64,000 nucleotides of DNA from DASYQD01 sp963846495 (GTDB lineage Bacteria; Acidobacteriota; Thermoanaerobaculia; Multivoradales; JAIOJS01): NCBI GenBank assembly GCA_963846495.1, contig CAWJWP010000017.1:124001-188000 (forward strand). The letters run 5' to 3'. Made by a program: the position numbers and the translations under genes. Shown one piece after another: positions 10,301 through 18,400 of this stretch. The notes beneath the pieces were generated by a model. It was not told where the DNA came from, did not search any database, and saw nothing but the letters and a program-made list of their open reading frames with translations. Position 1 is the first letter of the stretch. The number at the start of each line of letters is the position of its first letter.

Positions 10301-12265
10301 GAGCAGCCGCTCGATCTCGCGGTTGATCACCGCCACCATGCCGAGCGGCGCCGTCTCGATGGCGATCTCGAGGCCGGCGACGAGGGGGAAGGCGAGGAAG
10401 TAGAGGCCCGTCGACTGGTACGAGACCAGGTAGCTGCCGGGCACCCCCGCGCCCGGTACGTATTGCTTCGGTCGCACCGCGGCGTCGTTGGCAAGGACGC
10501 GCGAGCGAGCGTCCGGCGATGACGACTTGACCGGCAGCGCCGCCGCCGGCGCACCGGTCTGCGGCGCTTCGGCGGTGGTGATCGACGCGCCGTCGAGGCG
10601 CATCAGGTCCTGCATCATCCAGCGCGGCTCGCCGAGCACGTCGACGATGCGCGAGAGCAGGTACCGCCCGTTCGCAGAGCCGGCCGGTGCAGGCACCGCG
10701 ATCTGCAGCGCTTTGTTCGCCGAGACGCCGCCGAAGGAGAGGTCGAAGCCGTACACCGCGGTGAAGGTGCCAGGCAGCGGCACCGTGATCTCCGCCGGTG
10801 CTCGCGGCGTGAGGGTGACGACCGCGTCCGTGTCGAAGGCGCCCGCCGGCACCACGACCGCGATGCCGTCGCCGGTGGTGAAGCTCGCCTCGCGCTCGTC
10901 GACGAAGGCGCTGCGCAGGTCGGCGGTCATGAACGGGCCGAGCTCCACCACCACTTCGTTGGCGCCGGTGAGCAGCACGTGCAGCAGCACGGTGTCGCCG
11001 AGACCGGCCTCGACGCTGAGCTCGAAGCTGCCGTCGGCAGCGGCTTCGACGGTCACCGTCGAGGCGAGGCGCGAGGTGTTCTCGGCGAACACCGCGGCGT
11101 CGTGAGGCACCGCTCCGGCGCGTCCGATGATGCGCGCCTGCCCGGCGGCGGTGGGCTCGACGAGGTGGATGCGCGACAGGTCGATGCCGGCGTTCGCCAC
11201 CGACTCACGAGTGGTGAACGTCACCACGACCGGCGTCTCGAGAGGGGTGCCGAGGAGGTCGCGCACTCCCGTGCCGATGCGCAGCTCGAAGGTCGTTCCC
11301 GGGCGCAGCGTCGCCTGCGGGCTGACGGTGACGAGGTCGCCTTGGCGGGTGAACGCGATCGGTACCTCGTCCTCGCCGTCTTCGAGCAGGCGGATGCCGC
11401 CCGGCAGGCTGGCGGTGTTGACCGGCTTGCTGAAGCGCACCGTCGGCTGGATGCCGGGGATGACGTCGACGGCGCCGTCGCCGGGAGTCGTCGCCACCAC
11501 TTCGGGCGCGGTGCGGCCGAGCTGGAGGTCGAGGTCGATGCGCTGGCCGGCCTGCGCGACGGTCGCCGATGCCGCAGCGGTCTCGCCGCTCGCGAAGTCT
11601 TCGGCGGTCACCGTCACCGCGGCGAGCGGCGACGGCAGCACGTAGCGGCCGTCGGCGTCGGCGATCGCCACCCACGACGCCCCGCTGCCGCGCACCACCG
11701 CACCCGGGCGCGGCGCGCCGGCGGCGGCGAAGACGTGGCCGCGGAAGAAGCCCACCGGCGCGAGCAGGCGCACGAGTGCGAAGCGGCCGCCGCGGCGCAC
11801 GCCTGGCCACGGCAGGTCGGCGGCGTCGATGGGCGCGGTGGCCCAGCCGGTCGCCGTCGGCACCAGCGCGGCGACGGCGCGGTAGAGGTCGCTGCTTCCC
11901 ACGTCGACGAGCTCGAGGAGCAGCCCCGACGCTCCGCTCGGCGGCGCGGCGCCGAGCTCGAAGCCGAGGCCGGCGGGGAGCGCCAGCTCTCTGCCGCCGA
12001 GGTCGACGGCGAGCACACCGATGAGCTCGGTGCCTGCCGGTACGGGCTGCGGCAGCGACGACGGCGCCTGGCGATCGAGGGTCACCGCGGTGGGCTCGGC
12101 GAGCGCTCCCGCCGGCACTTCGATGCGGTCTCCTTCCGCCGTGCCGACGACACCGCCGGCGGCGCCGAGCACGTTGCCTTGCAGCGTGCCGCCGACGTAG
12201 TGGGCGACGGCGACGTCCTCGGCACCCATGCTGATCGGCGTCGTCTGCGCCGCGGTCGACGGCAC
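1388..12265 (-). CDS. Giant Rhs/YD-repeat polymorphic toxin (main open frame of a broken gene)
   Basis: This uninterrupted frame of 3,625 residues starts at an internal GTG. The natural protein continues upstream to 15451 through three frame breaks, giving about 4,686 residues in all. Full-length numbering is used below. Ig-like/SbsA-like and carboxypeptidase-regulatory-like modules are followed by a beta-propeller-like stretch (~1970-2450, LVVDLTSW-type blades). A DUF6531-like entry follows (~2717-2790, LFVKGRGLDYAFDRTYRNQ), then dozens of YD repeats (~2790-4080, for example YEYDTQGRLEKVT). The Rhs core is at ~4324-4387 (RYYDPEIGRFISADPLG ... NNPIDFTDPMGL, carrying the DPxGL autocleavage motif). 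Two extra Ig-like modules sit between the SPYGERF motif (~4080) and the core. The tip (~4388-4686) has a hydrophobic segment and a PT-TG-like pretoxin segment (VTGQDRVTGEELGGWD). It ends in a His-rich domain starting RHHLVTRG with a later H...LN.W pattern, reminiscent of HH-type nuclease toxins and SitA6/DUF2380. The activity of the tip is inferred. Confidence 0.85.
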   Translation of the reverse strand: MPSTAAQTTPISMGAEDVAVAHYVGGTLQGNVLGAAGGVVGTAEGDRIEVPAGALAEPTAVTLDRQAPSSLPQPVPAGTELIGVLAVDLGGRELALPAGLGFELGAAPPSGASGLLLELVDVGSSDLYRAVAALVPTATGWATAPIDAADLPWPGVRRGGRFALVRLLAPVGFFRGHVFAAAGAPRPGAVVRGSGASWVAIADADGRYVLPSPLAAVTVTAEDFASGETAAASATVAQAGQRIDLDLQLGRTAPEVVATTPGDGAVDVIPGIQPTVRFSKPVNTASLPGGIRLLEDGEDEVPIAFTRQGDLVTVSPQATLRPGTTFELRIGTGVRDLLGTPLETPVVVTFTTRESVANAGIDLSRIHLVEPTAAGQARIIGRAGAVPHDAAVFAENTSRLASTVTVEAAADGSFELSVEAGLGDTVLLHVLLTGANEVVVELGPFMTADLRSAFVDEREASFTTGDGIAVVVPAGAFDTDAVVTLTPRAPAEITVPLPGTFTAVYGFDLSFGGVSANKALQIAVPAPAGSANGRYLLSRIVDVLGEPRWMMQDLMRLDGASITTAEAPQTGAPAAALPVKSSSPDARSRVLANDAAVRPKQYVPGAGVPGSYLVSYQSTGLYFLAFPLVAGLEIAIETAPLGMVAVINREIERLLTHAAILIPALLGQPAQITVRDLTTGYRLFDGTFDPAADGEVRVLPPDHFGDDHQPPYPVAGGPIRFFTFRSQPDSTLPLGPRIEVEATASNFTVRGEAGAAEAGVAIAVVGLDDSAQTTGTSGADGSFSVTLPAIAGHRYLLAISAEVGVQDVLEIGFNEGLHASSFGSAHAGIKVVDGGVPADGQVAAAGHPVSVESIGTNERIGIRPVRGWEAGKTYHLRLSRELADAQENRWDRDLLLTIPFKVAKSAILSSFSLERVRDVARLGSLLFVAVEASKPEIVTQGLVVLDASNPTNLKSYLAGNPNSGEIFFNFPLNDPVRGVAIDPHGRVLVSGGGVRGPGQLKILDPQLLNPASTAQAQFAGVWRGSTIISDVLGGSGSQLIEGTPRRLTVLSQDHKSHWTVGQASLPIGIDVQPATVPLGGGIFTLTVSGMGGTAGAPVTLRNLDRGTWKRVDANTSGDFVLNLEVEAGDRLELLRNQKTYAYVTVQGAGITIVDVNNFYGRDDEIGSSVLGTYTGYEENLELCQQPVSDISTALLDLAALWDPDKTGHELSVLGLVGFRGLLMLTSRNSDPDELAPVGEGCASFAGTNNVVSVEVLQGARIVPPAPSPDVIQADARQRDWALVTHRQAGLLVYDITDRTNLILASRIPLPDQPSHLAIDRDALRAYVSTYSEKLLVVDLTSWRSLALVDRNEDGRDDRVLEEIPLKGITNSPVLVFPELGLAFAGGLETAPATTTGPQSGATSIAIGGPRLAAVTRWQDGEGVWRRREITRLAPYGTPTAKDGRAEDAPDLPATFQVYAGLPGWLGERVRLEVESVGPGGMRIAPAGDSEQIEGLPPVALFDPPESDPNAPLPSSPVGDHGLVLTRLAADPWQEGFNLYRSEEVTVIADLRASRAYGRTDKERVEETCPRCERGISSAPETDRELLSGDTIQVRLPESLRRRLLGTVPGAATEANYTAAQLAGAGLELASVRWDLSPAVRQEPAINPSTGVGDAVPGTLLHSGEMTLEASDLFVKGRGLDYAFDRTYRNQTVSAGPLGPGWDFAYHQRLRELPNGDVEYFDGTGRRERFVRVDDEPIAYKSPKGRFVTLKRNSLGWVLLAERGGMARFDRFGRLTAFVDPNKNGEHKGTELVFSYDAKSQLVRTEAHGREVTFEYDDDGRLTKQRDHTGREVKYEYDTQGRLEKVTSPAVTVGERKYPQGLTTIYGYALVNGNLQAVLNARSNLTSVTDPKGQRWLEVTYTDADNDGRSEEATQQTLGDQGIALTYDFEQRTTQVRDRRGFNRIYVHDVDGHPTRTQLSTAAGVISLETAYDGEGLVWRQTLPGGRLTELEYFDTLNHDPSLANYGRRQRGTIQKQTVTPAGDSNGSAAQMVTDYGEVHPKASRPRTVTNPQGATTRVRYDDETGAPVGVIVGENGPSAATTLIERNDFGQPKCILDANEHVTRFAYHEEEEGVRRGYLREVRVSKQERACGDQAGTGGDDDLVTTYEVDERGNVEAIIDPRGVRHEQVYNELDQLVEERLATTAANGSEVAPALNYVNRYLYDENGNLEEAQLAYGRDEQTNVRYVYGLLNEVREIHREITHGGSSSVERRVYDENGNVREVIGPDGQTTRNEYDERNLLVSMTRGHGSPDAATEHFELDRDGQLIARWVDNPEVEDDEEPKWKTALDGYGRLMKATDPLGNYTLTSYPDNGRRVVREHFDHGGMRLAKEEVESDDHGRPKFEKHWRWDPATAEAVPQEIVRETRYDGLSNVTEVLAPVGVSAGPQIVSTREYDFASRLEAVVDSAGNRRDFELDAGGNVIEEKVTDLGPGGAVVTSSTAGYDALNRPVKRGTPAGDWRTVFDARGNAVELEQPADGGARIRTFFDYDGLDRLTEVRRPNGITVTYGYDASSRLRTYEDALGQTTTWTYDALDRPRSVQYPDGSSDSFDYDRADNLVRHGQADGTTLTRRYDAANQLIQVWVQKPGQPAATGPTEGYDYDGLGNLTLATAGSVLSTFGYDSLGQLLRETTESSVVAYEHDAAGNRTRTSYPAGDAAFAVPEANANRPGALYFGPSLEDSPRKALYRYLGSARVAAQELGAQVPDSPSALAGTMTYDASRRLQKTRFAAGATSVFDEQVAWYPRGIQQSVSRGELNGAGMSYDYDEAGRLETARRSSGASPDGPVARTIAGLPDRFGAGYDVAENLLFLDGAEGCTTVRVELPRDDQGRRNRPKSVNGVPLEWDRNGNLKRKGNRYFHYDHRDRLVKVTDGPNADTDLLVASYLYDALDRRLSKTVGDGTRISTRWAGWQPIERYRNDTLTGRRVFGLGLDEIVSLAIDVDGDGDLETAEEYLPVYDASGNLSLVAGRDGKIVERYHYSPYGERFVIVNDSTPPRVEQVRLREGEIWIELSEEALLDDVESELELSNERVDEAIPFEVLQPIKSGPEAGRRLVIRLTGDPADESWPQVGDPIRLSLPATALVDTFGNRGETASEGWTGTTTWSQGDVMVADFAAPRLDQICVAAGKLELTFSEEPSATGLAEVLRLDGAPLTWTVQGDRYSAHSTQSVTPGSHLLSISTGELDLAGTGLAEAESETFTLPAGQTALTVRKARARGLVEQSAIGNEIGFHGLERDPETGLVYARHRYYDPEIGRFISADPLGYVDGPSMYSYAGNNPIDFTDPMGLEIGKIWNGWLSEEEQRKASQGAMSVDDGFREAMGKGTALASLAALSLVSGPIGWTALGGFVLVQMESRYEQIVDFQDRPSDNAGWQAIYYGGTDMLGIGPAVELVTGQDRVTGEELGGWDLALRAGQVLPVLAQTRGLTRGLRGYGTRFAEGFWLGESGTFIGSLGANELQRLYAAHRYARVTAGRHHLVTRGLGSPLRYGHRSLTELDQAAHSVLQGELNDWLMRQQRTLPSGRVVHMRPMAGNPGALVRRVFSASERVAALDAFYKQFALRPGLPVGAYYPAFRMELNAVMKAGGLRP

Positions 12266-12311
12266 CAGGCCGAAGCGCGAGCGCGGCGCGCCCTCGAAGC
12301 TGCGGTAGAAG

Positions 12312-13186
12312 CACGAGGTCGGCCTCGTACGGCGCCTCGCGCCGCACCGTGCCGTCGAGAAGCGTCAGCTCCTCGCGCACGGTGAGGGTCAGCGGCAGGC
12401 CGCTCGCGACGTCGCCGGACGTCGTGTAGCTCACCGTCGCGACGCTGCGCTGCGCCGGCAGCACGACGCCGGGCGCGAAGCTCATCGCCGCTGCAGTGAC
12501 CGCCGCGCCCGCCGGCGCCGCGGCGGAGCCGAGCGAGCTGCCGACGACGGGCGCCGGCGGCGCGGTGGCACCCTCGTCGGCGAGGAGCGCGGCGTAGCCA
12601 CCATCCGTCGCGGCCGTCACCACGACGGCACCGCCGCTAACGGTGGCAGCGCCGAGCGCCTTCCACTGCAGGGTGGCGAGGTCGAGCTTGGCGAGAGTGA
12701 CCTCGGCGCCGTCGGGCGCGCCGACCGGCAGCGTCAGCGTCGCCGCCGAGGCGAAGGAGCCCGTGCGCAACGCCACCCACGCCGCGCCTTGCGGCGACCA
12801 GCCGAACGGCAAGAGCGCCGGCAGGGCCTGCTCTTCGAGCGCGGTGAGAGAGACTTCGCCGCCGGCCGCGAGCGCGCCCGATGGCACGTCGAGCCGCAGG
12901 CCGTCGGGACCGTCTCACCACTCCACCGCCGCTCGCCACCGCCGCGAACGCGCCGGCGGGCGTCAAGCGCGGGTCGAACACGTCGGTGCCGCGCCCGGCG
13001 CTCGTCGCGACGAGGCGCAGCGAAGGCGTGTAGCCCGGCCGCGTGATCAGCAGCAGGTGGGTGCCGGCGGCGACGGGCAGCTGGAACCGTCCATCCGCCG
13101 CCGTCGTCTGCTGCGGCTGCGGCGGCGCGGTGGCGACGCCGTCGCTCGCGGCGACGAGCACGAGCGCGCCTTGCAGCGGACGGCCG
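12312..13186 (-). pseudogene. Frame-disrupted middle segment of the Rhs toxin gene (three +1 shifts)
   Basis: The coding signal changes frame three times here. Frame one ends at ~13186, after ...GRVIDQHT. The next frame covers ~13185-12913 (GRPLQGALVLVAASDG ... AGAFAAVASGGG, a carboxypeptidase-regulatory-like module). A third covers ~12911-12312 (GPDGLRLDVPSGALAAGG ... APYEADLV, a ZU5-like module). At ~12311 the signal returns to the original frame with FYRSFEGAPRSRFGLVPS. Each break behaves as one extra base (or two missing), and the three together restore the frame, so the upstream and downstream reading frames are identical modulo three. No slippery heptamer is seen at any junction. Sequencing or assembly errors are the simplest reading; true mutations would truncate the toxin. 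Confidence 0.75.
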
Positions 13187-15451
13187 CGTGTGCTGATCGA
13201 TCACCCGGCCGGCGGCGAAGCTCTCCGCGGTCTCGGTGCGGAAGAGCCGCGTGTAGGGGTAGACGAGCGCGTTGCCGGCGCGGTCGCGGACCGCTTGCGA
13301 GACCTGCAAGCGCAGCGCGCCCGCCGGCGGCGGCGCCGCGAGCTCGTAGCGGGCGGTCGCGCCGTCGGTGGAGAGCGAGGCGCTGCCGGCGAGCGCGCCG
13401 GCGCTCCCCTCGGCCGAGATCGCCGCGGCGAGCGTGGACGCGTCCATCGGCTCGCTGAAGCGGACGGTGAACGCGTTCGCTTCGAAGGTGGCGCCGAGGA
13501 CCGACGGCGCGCGGCAGTCCTGCACCACCTCGGCGACCGCCGCCGGCGAGCGGTTGCCGCGCAGGTCGGTGGCGGTCACCTCGAGCCGGTTGAGCGCGTC
13601 GGGCAGCAGCGGCACCTCGACGCCGAAGCGGCCGTCAGCGGCGGCGCCGGTCTGCACCGTCGAGGCGCCGCCGGTGACGCCGATGCGAGTGCCCGGCTCG
13701 GCGCTGCCGGCGACGAGAATGCGTGAGGCACACAGCCGCGCTGGCGCAATCGCGTCGAGCACCGGAGCGGCGGGCGCCGTGGTGTCGGCGGTGGTGAAGG
13801 TCAGCGTCGGCGGCTCGGCGAGCGCGTTGCCCGCGCGGTCGGCGATCGCCGCGGTGAGGACGAGCCGCAGCTCAGTCTGCGCCGGCAGCGGCGCGCTCGG
13901 GCGAAGCGTCAGCGTCGCGCCGTCCTGCGTCGCCACCGCGGCGAGCTGCGCACCCGCAGCGGTCGCGAGGCTCCAGCCGGCGGTGACCGGAGCGAGCGGC
14001 TCCGAGAACGTCAAGCGGAACGTGGCTTCGGGCTCCACGGCCAGCGCGCCGGAGGCGGGATCGCTGGCCACGAACGTCGGTGCCCCGGTGTCGCGATAGA
14101 CGACGCGCGTGTGGGCACCCTGGTTGCCGAGCGAGTCGGTGACGCGAGCGATCAGCCGGTTCTCACCCTCGACGAGCGGCACGTCGGCGGCGAACGCGCC
14201 GGCCTCGACCGTGGCCCCGACGCCGTTGACGGTGACGGTGAGGCCGCTCTCGGTCTCGACCGTGCCGGTGACGTGGACCGTCGCCGCCGTCCAGTAGGAA
14301 CCGTCGCCGGGCTGCTCGATGTGGATCGCCGGCGCGCTACTGTCGCGGATGATGGCGACGCTCGTCTGCCCGCTCTTGCCGAGGCGATCGACCGCGCGCG
14401 CCGCCAGCGTGTTGACGCCCTCGACGAGCGGCACGCGCACGCTCCACGTCGAGCCGGTGACGGTGGCGCGGAAGCCGTTGACCTCGACGCGGTCGAGGTG
14501 CGGCTCGACGACGCTGCCGGAGACGGTGATGGCGTCGCCGGGGACGAGCGTGCCGGGAGCCGGATCGCTGACGGCGATCACGGGCGCCTGCGTGTCGACC
14601 TCGACGGTGCGGCTCGCCTGCGCCGCGTTGCCGGCGCGGTCGCGCGCCTCGACGCTGAGCTGGTTGGTGCCTTCGGAGAGCGGCAGCGGCGGCGACTGGA
14701 AGGTGTTGCCGGACAGCGTCGACGTGGTGCCGTTGACGGTCACGACGTCGAGGTGCGGATCGGCGACCGTGCCGCTCACCGTGACGGTGGCGGCACCGAG
14801 CAGCGCGCCGGCCGCGGGCTGGCCGATCGCCACCGTCGGCGGCGTGGCGTCGCGGACCAGCCGGTGCTCCCACTCGGCCGAGTTGCCGGCGAGATCCAGC
14901 GCGGTCAACGTCCAGCTGCGCTGCCCTTCGGCGAGCGTGTAGGGCCCGGCGCTGAAGCTGTTGCCCGCGAGCGGCACGGCCTGCCCGTCGACGGTCAGCG
15001 AGACGGCGTCGACGACGGTGCCGGTGAGGGTGACCTGCGACGCGGAGAGCAGGCTGTCGCGCGGCGGCTGGACGCCGGCAAACGACGGCGGCGTGGTGTC
15101 GATGGTGAACGAGACGGCGAGCTGTGCCTCGTTGTCCGCCGCATCGGTGGCGGTGACGAGCAGCGCGTGAGTGCCCTCGCCGCTCACCGCCGTGCCGGAA
15201 GTAAACGTGGCGCCGTCGAGCAACGCGTCGACGGTGACGGTGGACTCGTCGGTGACCTCGATGACCGGCGTCACCGGGACGCGGAAGAGCGCGCCGTCGG
15301 CGAGCGTCGCACCCGCGTGGGTGACGCGGATGACCGGCGGCGTCTCGTCGACCTGCGCCGTCGCCGCCGTGGGCAGCATGCCCCACAACACCAAGAGCAG
15401 CGCGTACGCCGCGGTCAGTCTCCTCGCCCCGTCATTACGCCTCATCGCCAC
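13187..15451 (-). CDS. N-terminal part of the Rhs toxin: signal peptide and Ig-like modules
   Basis: This is the start of the same toxin gene, and the frame stays open to 12734 beyond the break. A GTG at 15451 is preferred because GGAG lies 6 nt before it; an ATG at 15445 is the alternative. Residues 1-32 are a Sec signal peptide (Arg-rich n-region, AAYALLLVLWGMLPTAATA, cleavage before Gln33). After it come successive ~90-residue Ig-like modules of the Big/glucodextranase-B type. Each has the pattern TPPxxxxxQP...VTVNG...PLxEGxNxLxxxAxDxxGN. They are followed by SbsA-type Ig-like domains (FRLTFSEPLAP, FTVRFSEPMD). The gene begins 25 nt after the stop of the giant glycine-rich-repeat gene, so the two form an operon. 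The modules indicate a stalk that holds the Rhs body away from the cell surface. Confidence 0.8.
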
Positions 15452-15476
15452 GCTCGTCTCCAGGATCTCGGACCGG

Positions 15477-18400
15477 TCAGGGGTGAACGAACTGCGCGCC
15501 GCCGCCGAGCGTGACCGTCCCCGGCTCGACGACGTCGTTGGTCTGCAAGGTGAACTGGCCGTTCACCGTCACGGCGTCGAACTTGTAGATGCCGGCGTAG
15601 GCGTCGCCGGTGCCGACGAGACCCGACGCTCCTTGCAGCAGCAGGTGGCGCCGGTCCGGCTGCTCGGCGAGGACGCGGTAGTCGGTACCGGCGATGCGCA
15701 GCCAGAGCCCGGCGGCTCCCACCGGGAAGAGCGCGGCAGGGTTCTGCGGCTCGACCCAGAGATCCGCCGGCACGGCGGTGTCGGGAGTGGCGGTGCCGAT
15801 GTTGCCGGTGCCGACGACCGGCAGCAACGTGGTGGGCGTGGCCACCGACGACAGCGGCCGCTGGATGGCGTAGAGCTTGCCGTGCGTCGCGGTGGCGGTG
15901 CGCACGAAGATCGTGCCGGCTCCGGCGTAACGATTGCTCCAGCTGCTGCCGCCGCAATGGAAGACGCCGCCGCCCCAGGTGCGGACCTGGACCGCCGGGT
16001 CGAAGCCGGTCAGCACGTCGGCGTGCAACGCGACGCGGCCGCCACCGCCGGCACCGCTCCACCACTCGCAGGCCTCGTTGTCGCCGCCCGAGGCGTCGAT
16101 GAGCCCGGCGCCGCGCAGCAGCGGCGTATCGATGAGGATGCTGCCGCCGGCGCCCGCGGCGCCGCGGTACGGCCACGCGTACCCGCGCTTGGCGCCGCGC
16201 GACTCGATGGTGCCCTCGACCACGACTTCGCCGGCGGTGAGGTCGATCGCGCCGCCGCCGGCGCCACCGTTGGTCGACTCGAACGAGCCGCCGCCGCCGG
16301 GCAGGGTCGGGAAGTAGACGCTCCCGTACGTCGCGCCCACCGTGCCGAGCACGTCCTGGTAGGCGCCGACGCCGGCGTGGCTGCCGCCGAAGTCGCTCGT
16401 CGGCCCGCTCACCAGCGGCGGCATGCCGCCGGCGACGCTGGAGGTCGCCGCGCCCGGGTAGCCGGAGGCGGTGGCGCTGAGCTTGCCGCCGGCGGCGACC
16501 GTCAACGTACCGGGGATCACCAACCGCAACACGCTCTCGTTGGCGGTCAGGGTCGCGGTGGCCTGGACCGTGAGGTTCTGTGCCTTGACCAGACGCGGCA
16601 GGCGCACGTCGCCGCGCTGGATCTCCAGCTGCTGCGCAGCGAGCCGCCCCGGGACGATCACCTTGGCGTCGTTGCGCGCCGCGATGGAGTCGAAGCGGTA
16701 CTCGCCCTCGTAGGTGCTGGCGCTGGTCACCGCCGCGGCGCCGGCGAGCAGCGCCCGCGCACCGTCGAGGCGCAGCACCTGGAAGCTGCCGAGGTCACCG
16801 CCGGTGGCATCGAAGAGCACCATGCGCGCGCCCAGCCAGGCGGCCTTGAGCGTCTGGCCGGTCGTGACCCAGAGGTCGGCGCCAGCCACTTCGACGGTGG
16901 TGACCGTCCCGGTGCCGAGGTCGGGCAGCTTGACGTCGGCGCCCAGGCGCTTGAGACCGTTGGTCTCCGTGCCGCTGTCGATGTAGAGCGCGCCGTACGT
17001 CGAGCTCGAGGTCTTGACGAACACCGTCCCCGCGCCGGCGTAACGCCAGCCGTTCATGTTCTGGCAGTAGTAGATGCCGCCGCCCCAGCTCTTGATCTGC
17101 GTCTCCGGCGCAAAGCTCACCAGCGAGCCGGCGTAGAGGGCGACGCGGCCGCCGCCGCCCGCGCCCGACCACCACTCGCACGCCTCGTTGTCGCCCCCCG
17201 ACGCGTCGATCAGGCCGCTGCCGCGCACGATCCCCGCGTCGATGACGATGCTGCCGCCCGCCCCCGCGCCGCCGCGGTTCGGATAGACGTTGCCGCGCTT
17301 GTCGCCGCGTGACGCAATGGTGCCGTTGAGCACCAGCTCGCCCACCTTCAGCACCAGCACGCCGCCGCCGGCGCCTCCCGGCAGACTCTCGTACGACCCG
17401 CCGCCGCCCGCCTGGTACGGCAGGTACACGCTGTCGTAGGTCGCTCCCGCCGTGCCGCCGTCGTGCGCCGCGCCCGGTCCGCCGTGGCTGCCGCCGGTGT
17501 CGCTCGTCGAGCCGGTCACTCCCGCCGGCGCTCCACCCTGCGCCGACGAGGTGGCCGCACCCGGATATCCCTTGCCCGTCGCGCTCAGCAAGCCGCCGCT
17601 GTCGATCGTCAGCACCTCGGTCACCGTCAGGTCCAGCACCTCGCCTGCCGCCATCACCGAAGCGCCGTTGCGGATGGTCAGGTTGCGGACGACCGTCTTG
17701 CTCGGCAGCCACATCTCGCCCGACTTCGCCTCGAAGTCCAGCGCCATCACCTGATCGGGGGCCACAACGCGCGCGCCGTTGCGCACCGTCATCGCGTCGA
17801 ACCGGTACTCGCCGCGGAAGGTCGCCGCTCCGGTGACGGCGCTCGCTCCGGTCAACAGCACGCGGTTGCCCGACACCTCCTGCACCCGGAAGCCGCCGAG
17901 GTCCACGCCCGCGCCGTCGACGAGCACCATCCAGGCGCCCAGCCACTGCGACTTGAACGCCGTCGACTGCGTCACCCACAGGTTGCTGCCCGACACCTCG
18001 ATCGCCGTCACCGCACCGGTACCCAGCACCGGCAGCAGCACATCGGCACCGAGGCGCTTCGTGTTGTTGGTCTCGAGACCGCTGTCGACGTAGAGCGAGC
18101 CGTACGTCGAGCTGCCGGACTTGACGAACACCGTCCCCGCGCCGGCGTAGCGCCAGCCGTTCATGTTCTGGCAGTAGTAGATGCCGCCGCCCCACGCCTT
18201 CATCTGCGTCACCGGGTCGAACGACAGCGTGTCCGCGTACACCGCCACCCGCCCGCCGCCGCCGGCGCCCGCGAACCAGTCGCACGCCTCGTTGCTGCCG
18301 CCCGAAGCGTCGATGCGGCCGCTGCCTTGCAGCGTCGCGACCTCGAGGACGACGCTGCCGCCGCCACCGGCGCCGCCGCGGTGGGTGCTCACCATGCCTC

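Noticed and set aside
12311..13186. Programmed ribosomal frameshifting in the Rhs gene
   Set aside because: No slippery heptamer, no adjacent Shine-Dalgarno-like or pseudoknot signal, and three shifts in one gene would be unprecedented.
1388..15451. Rhs protein as a Tc-toxin TcC component
   Set aside because: No TcA/TcB genes nearby, and it carries its own signal peptide and Ig stalk, unlike TcC.
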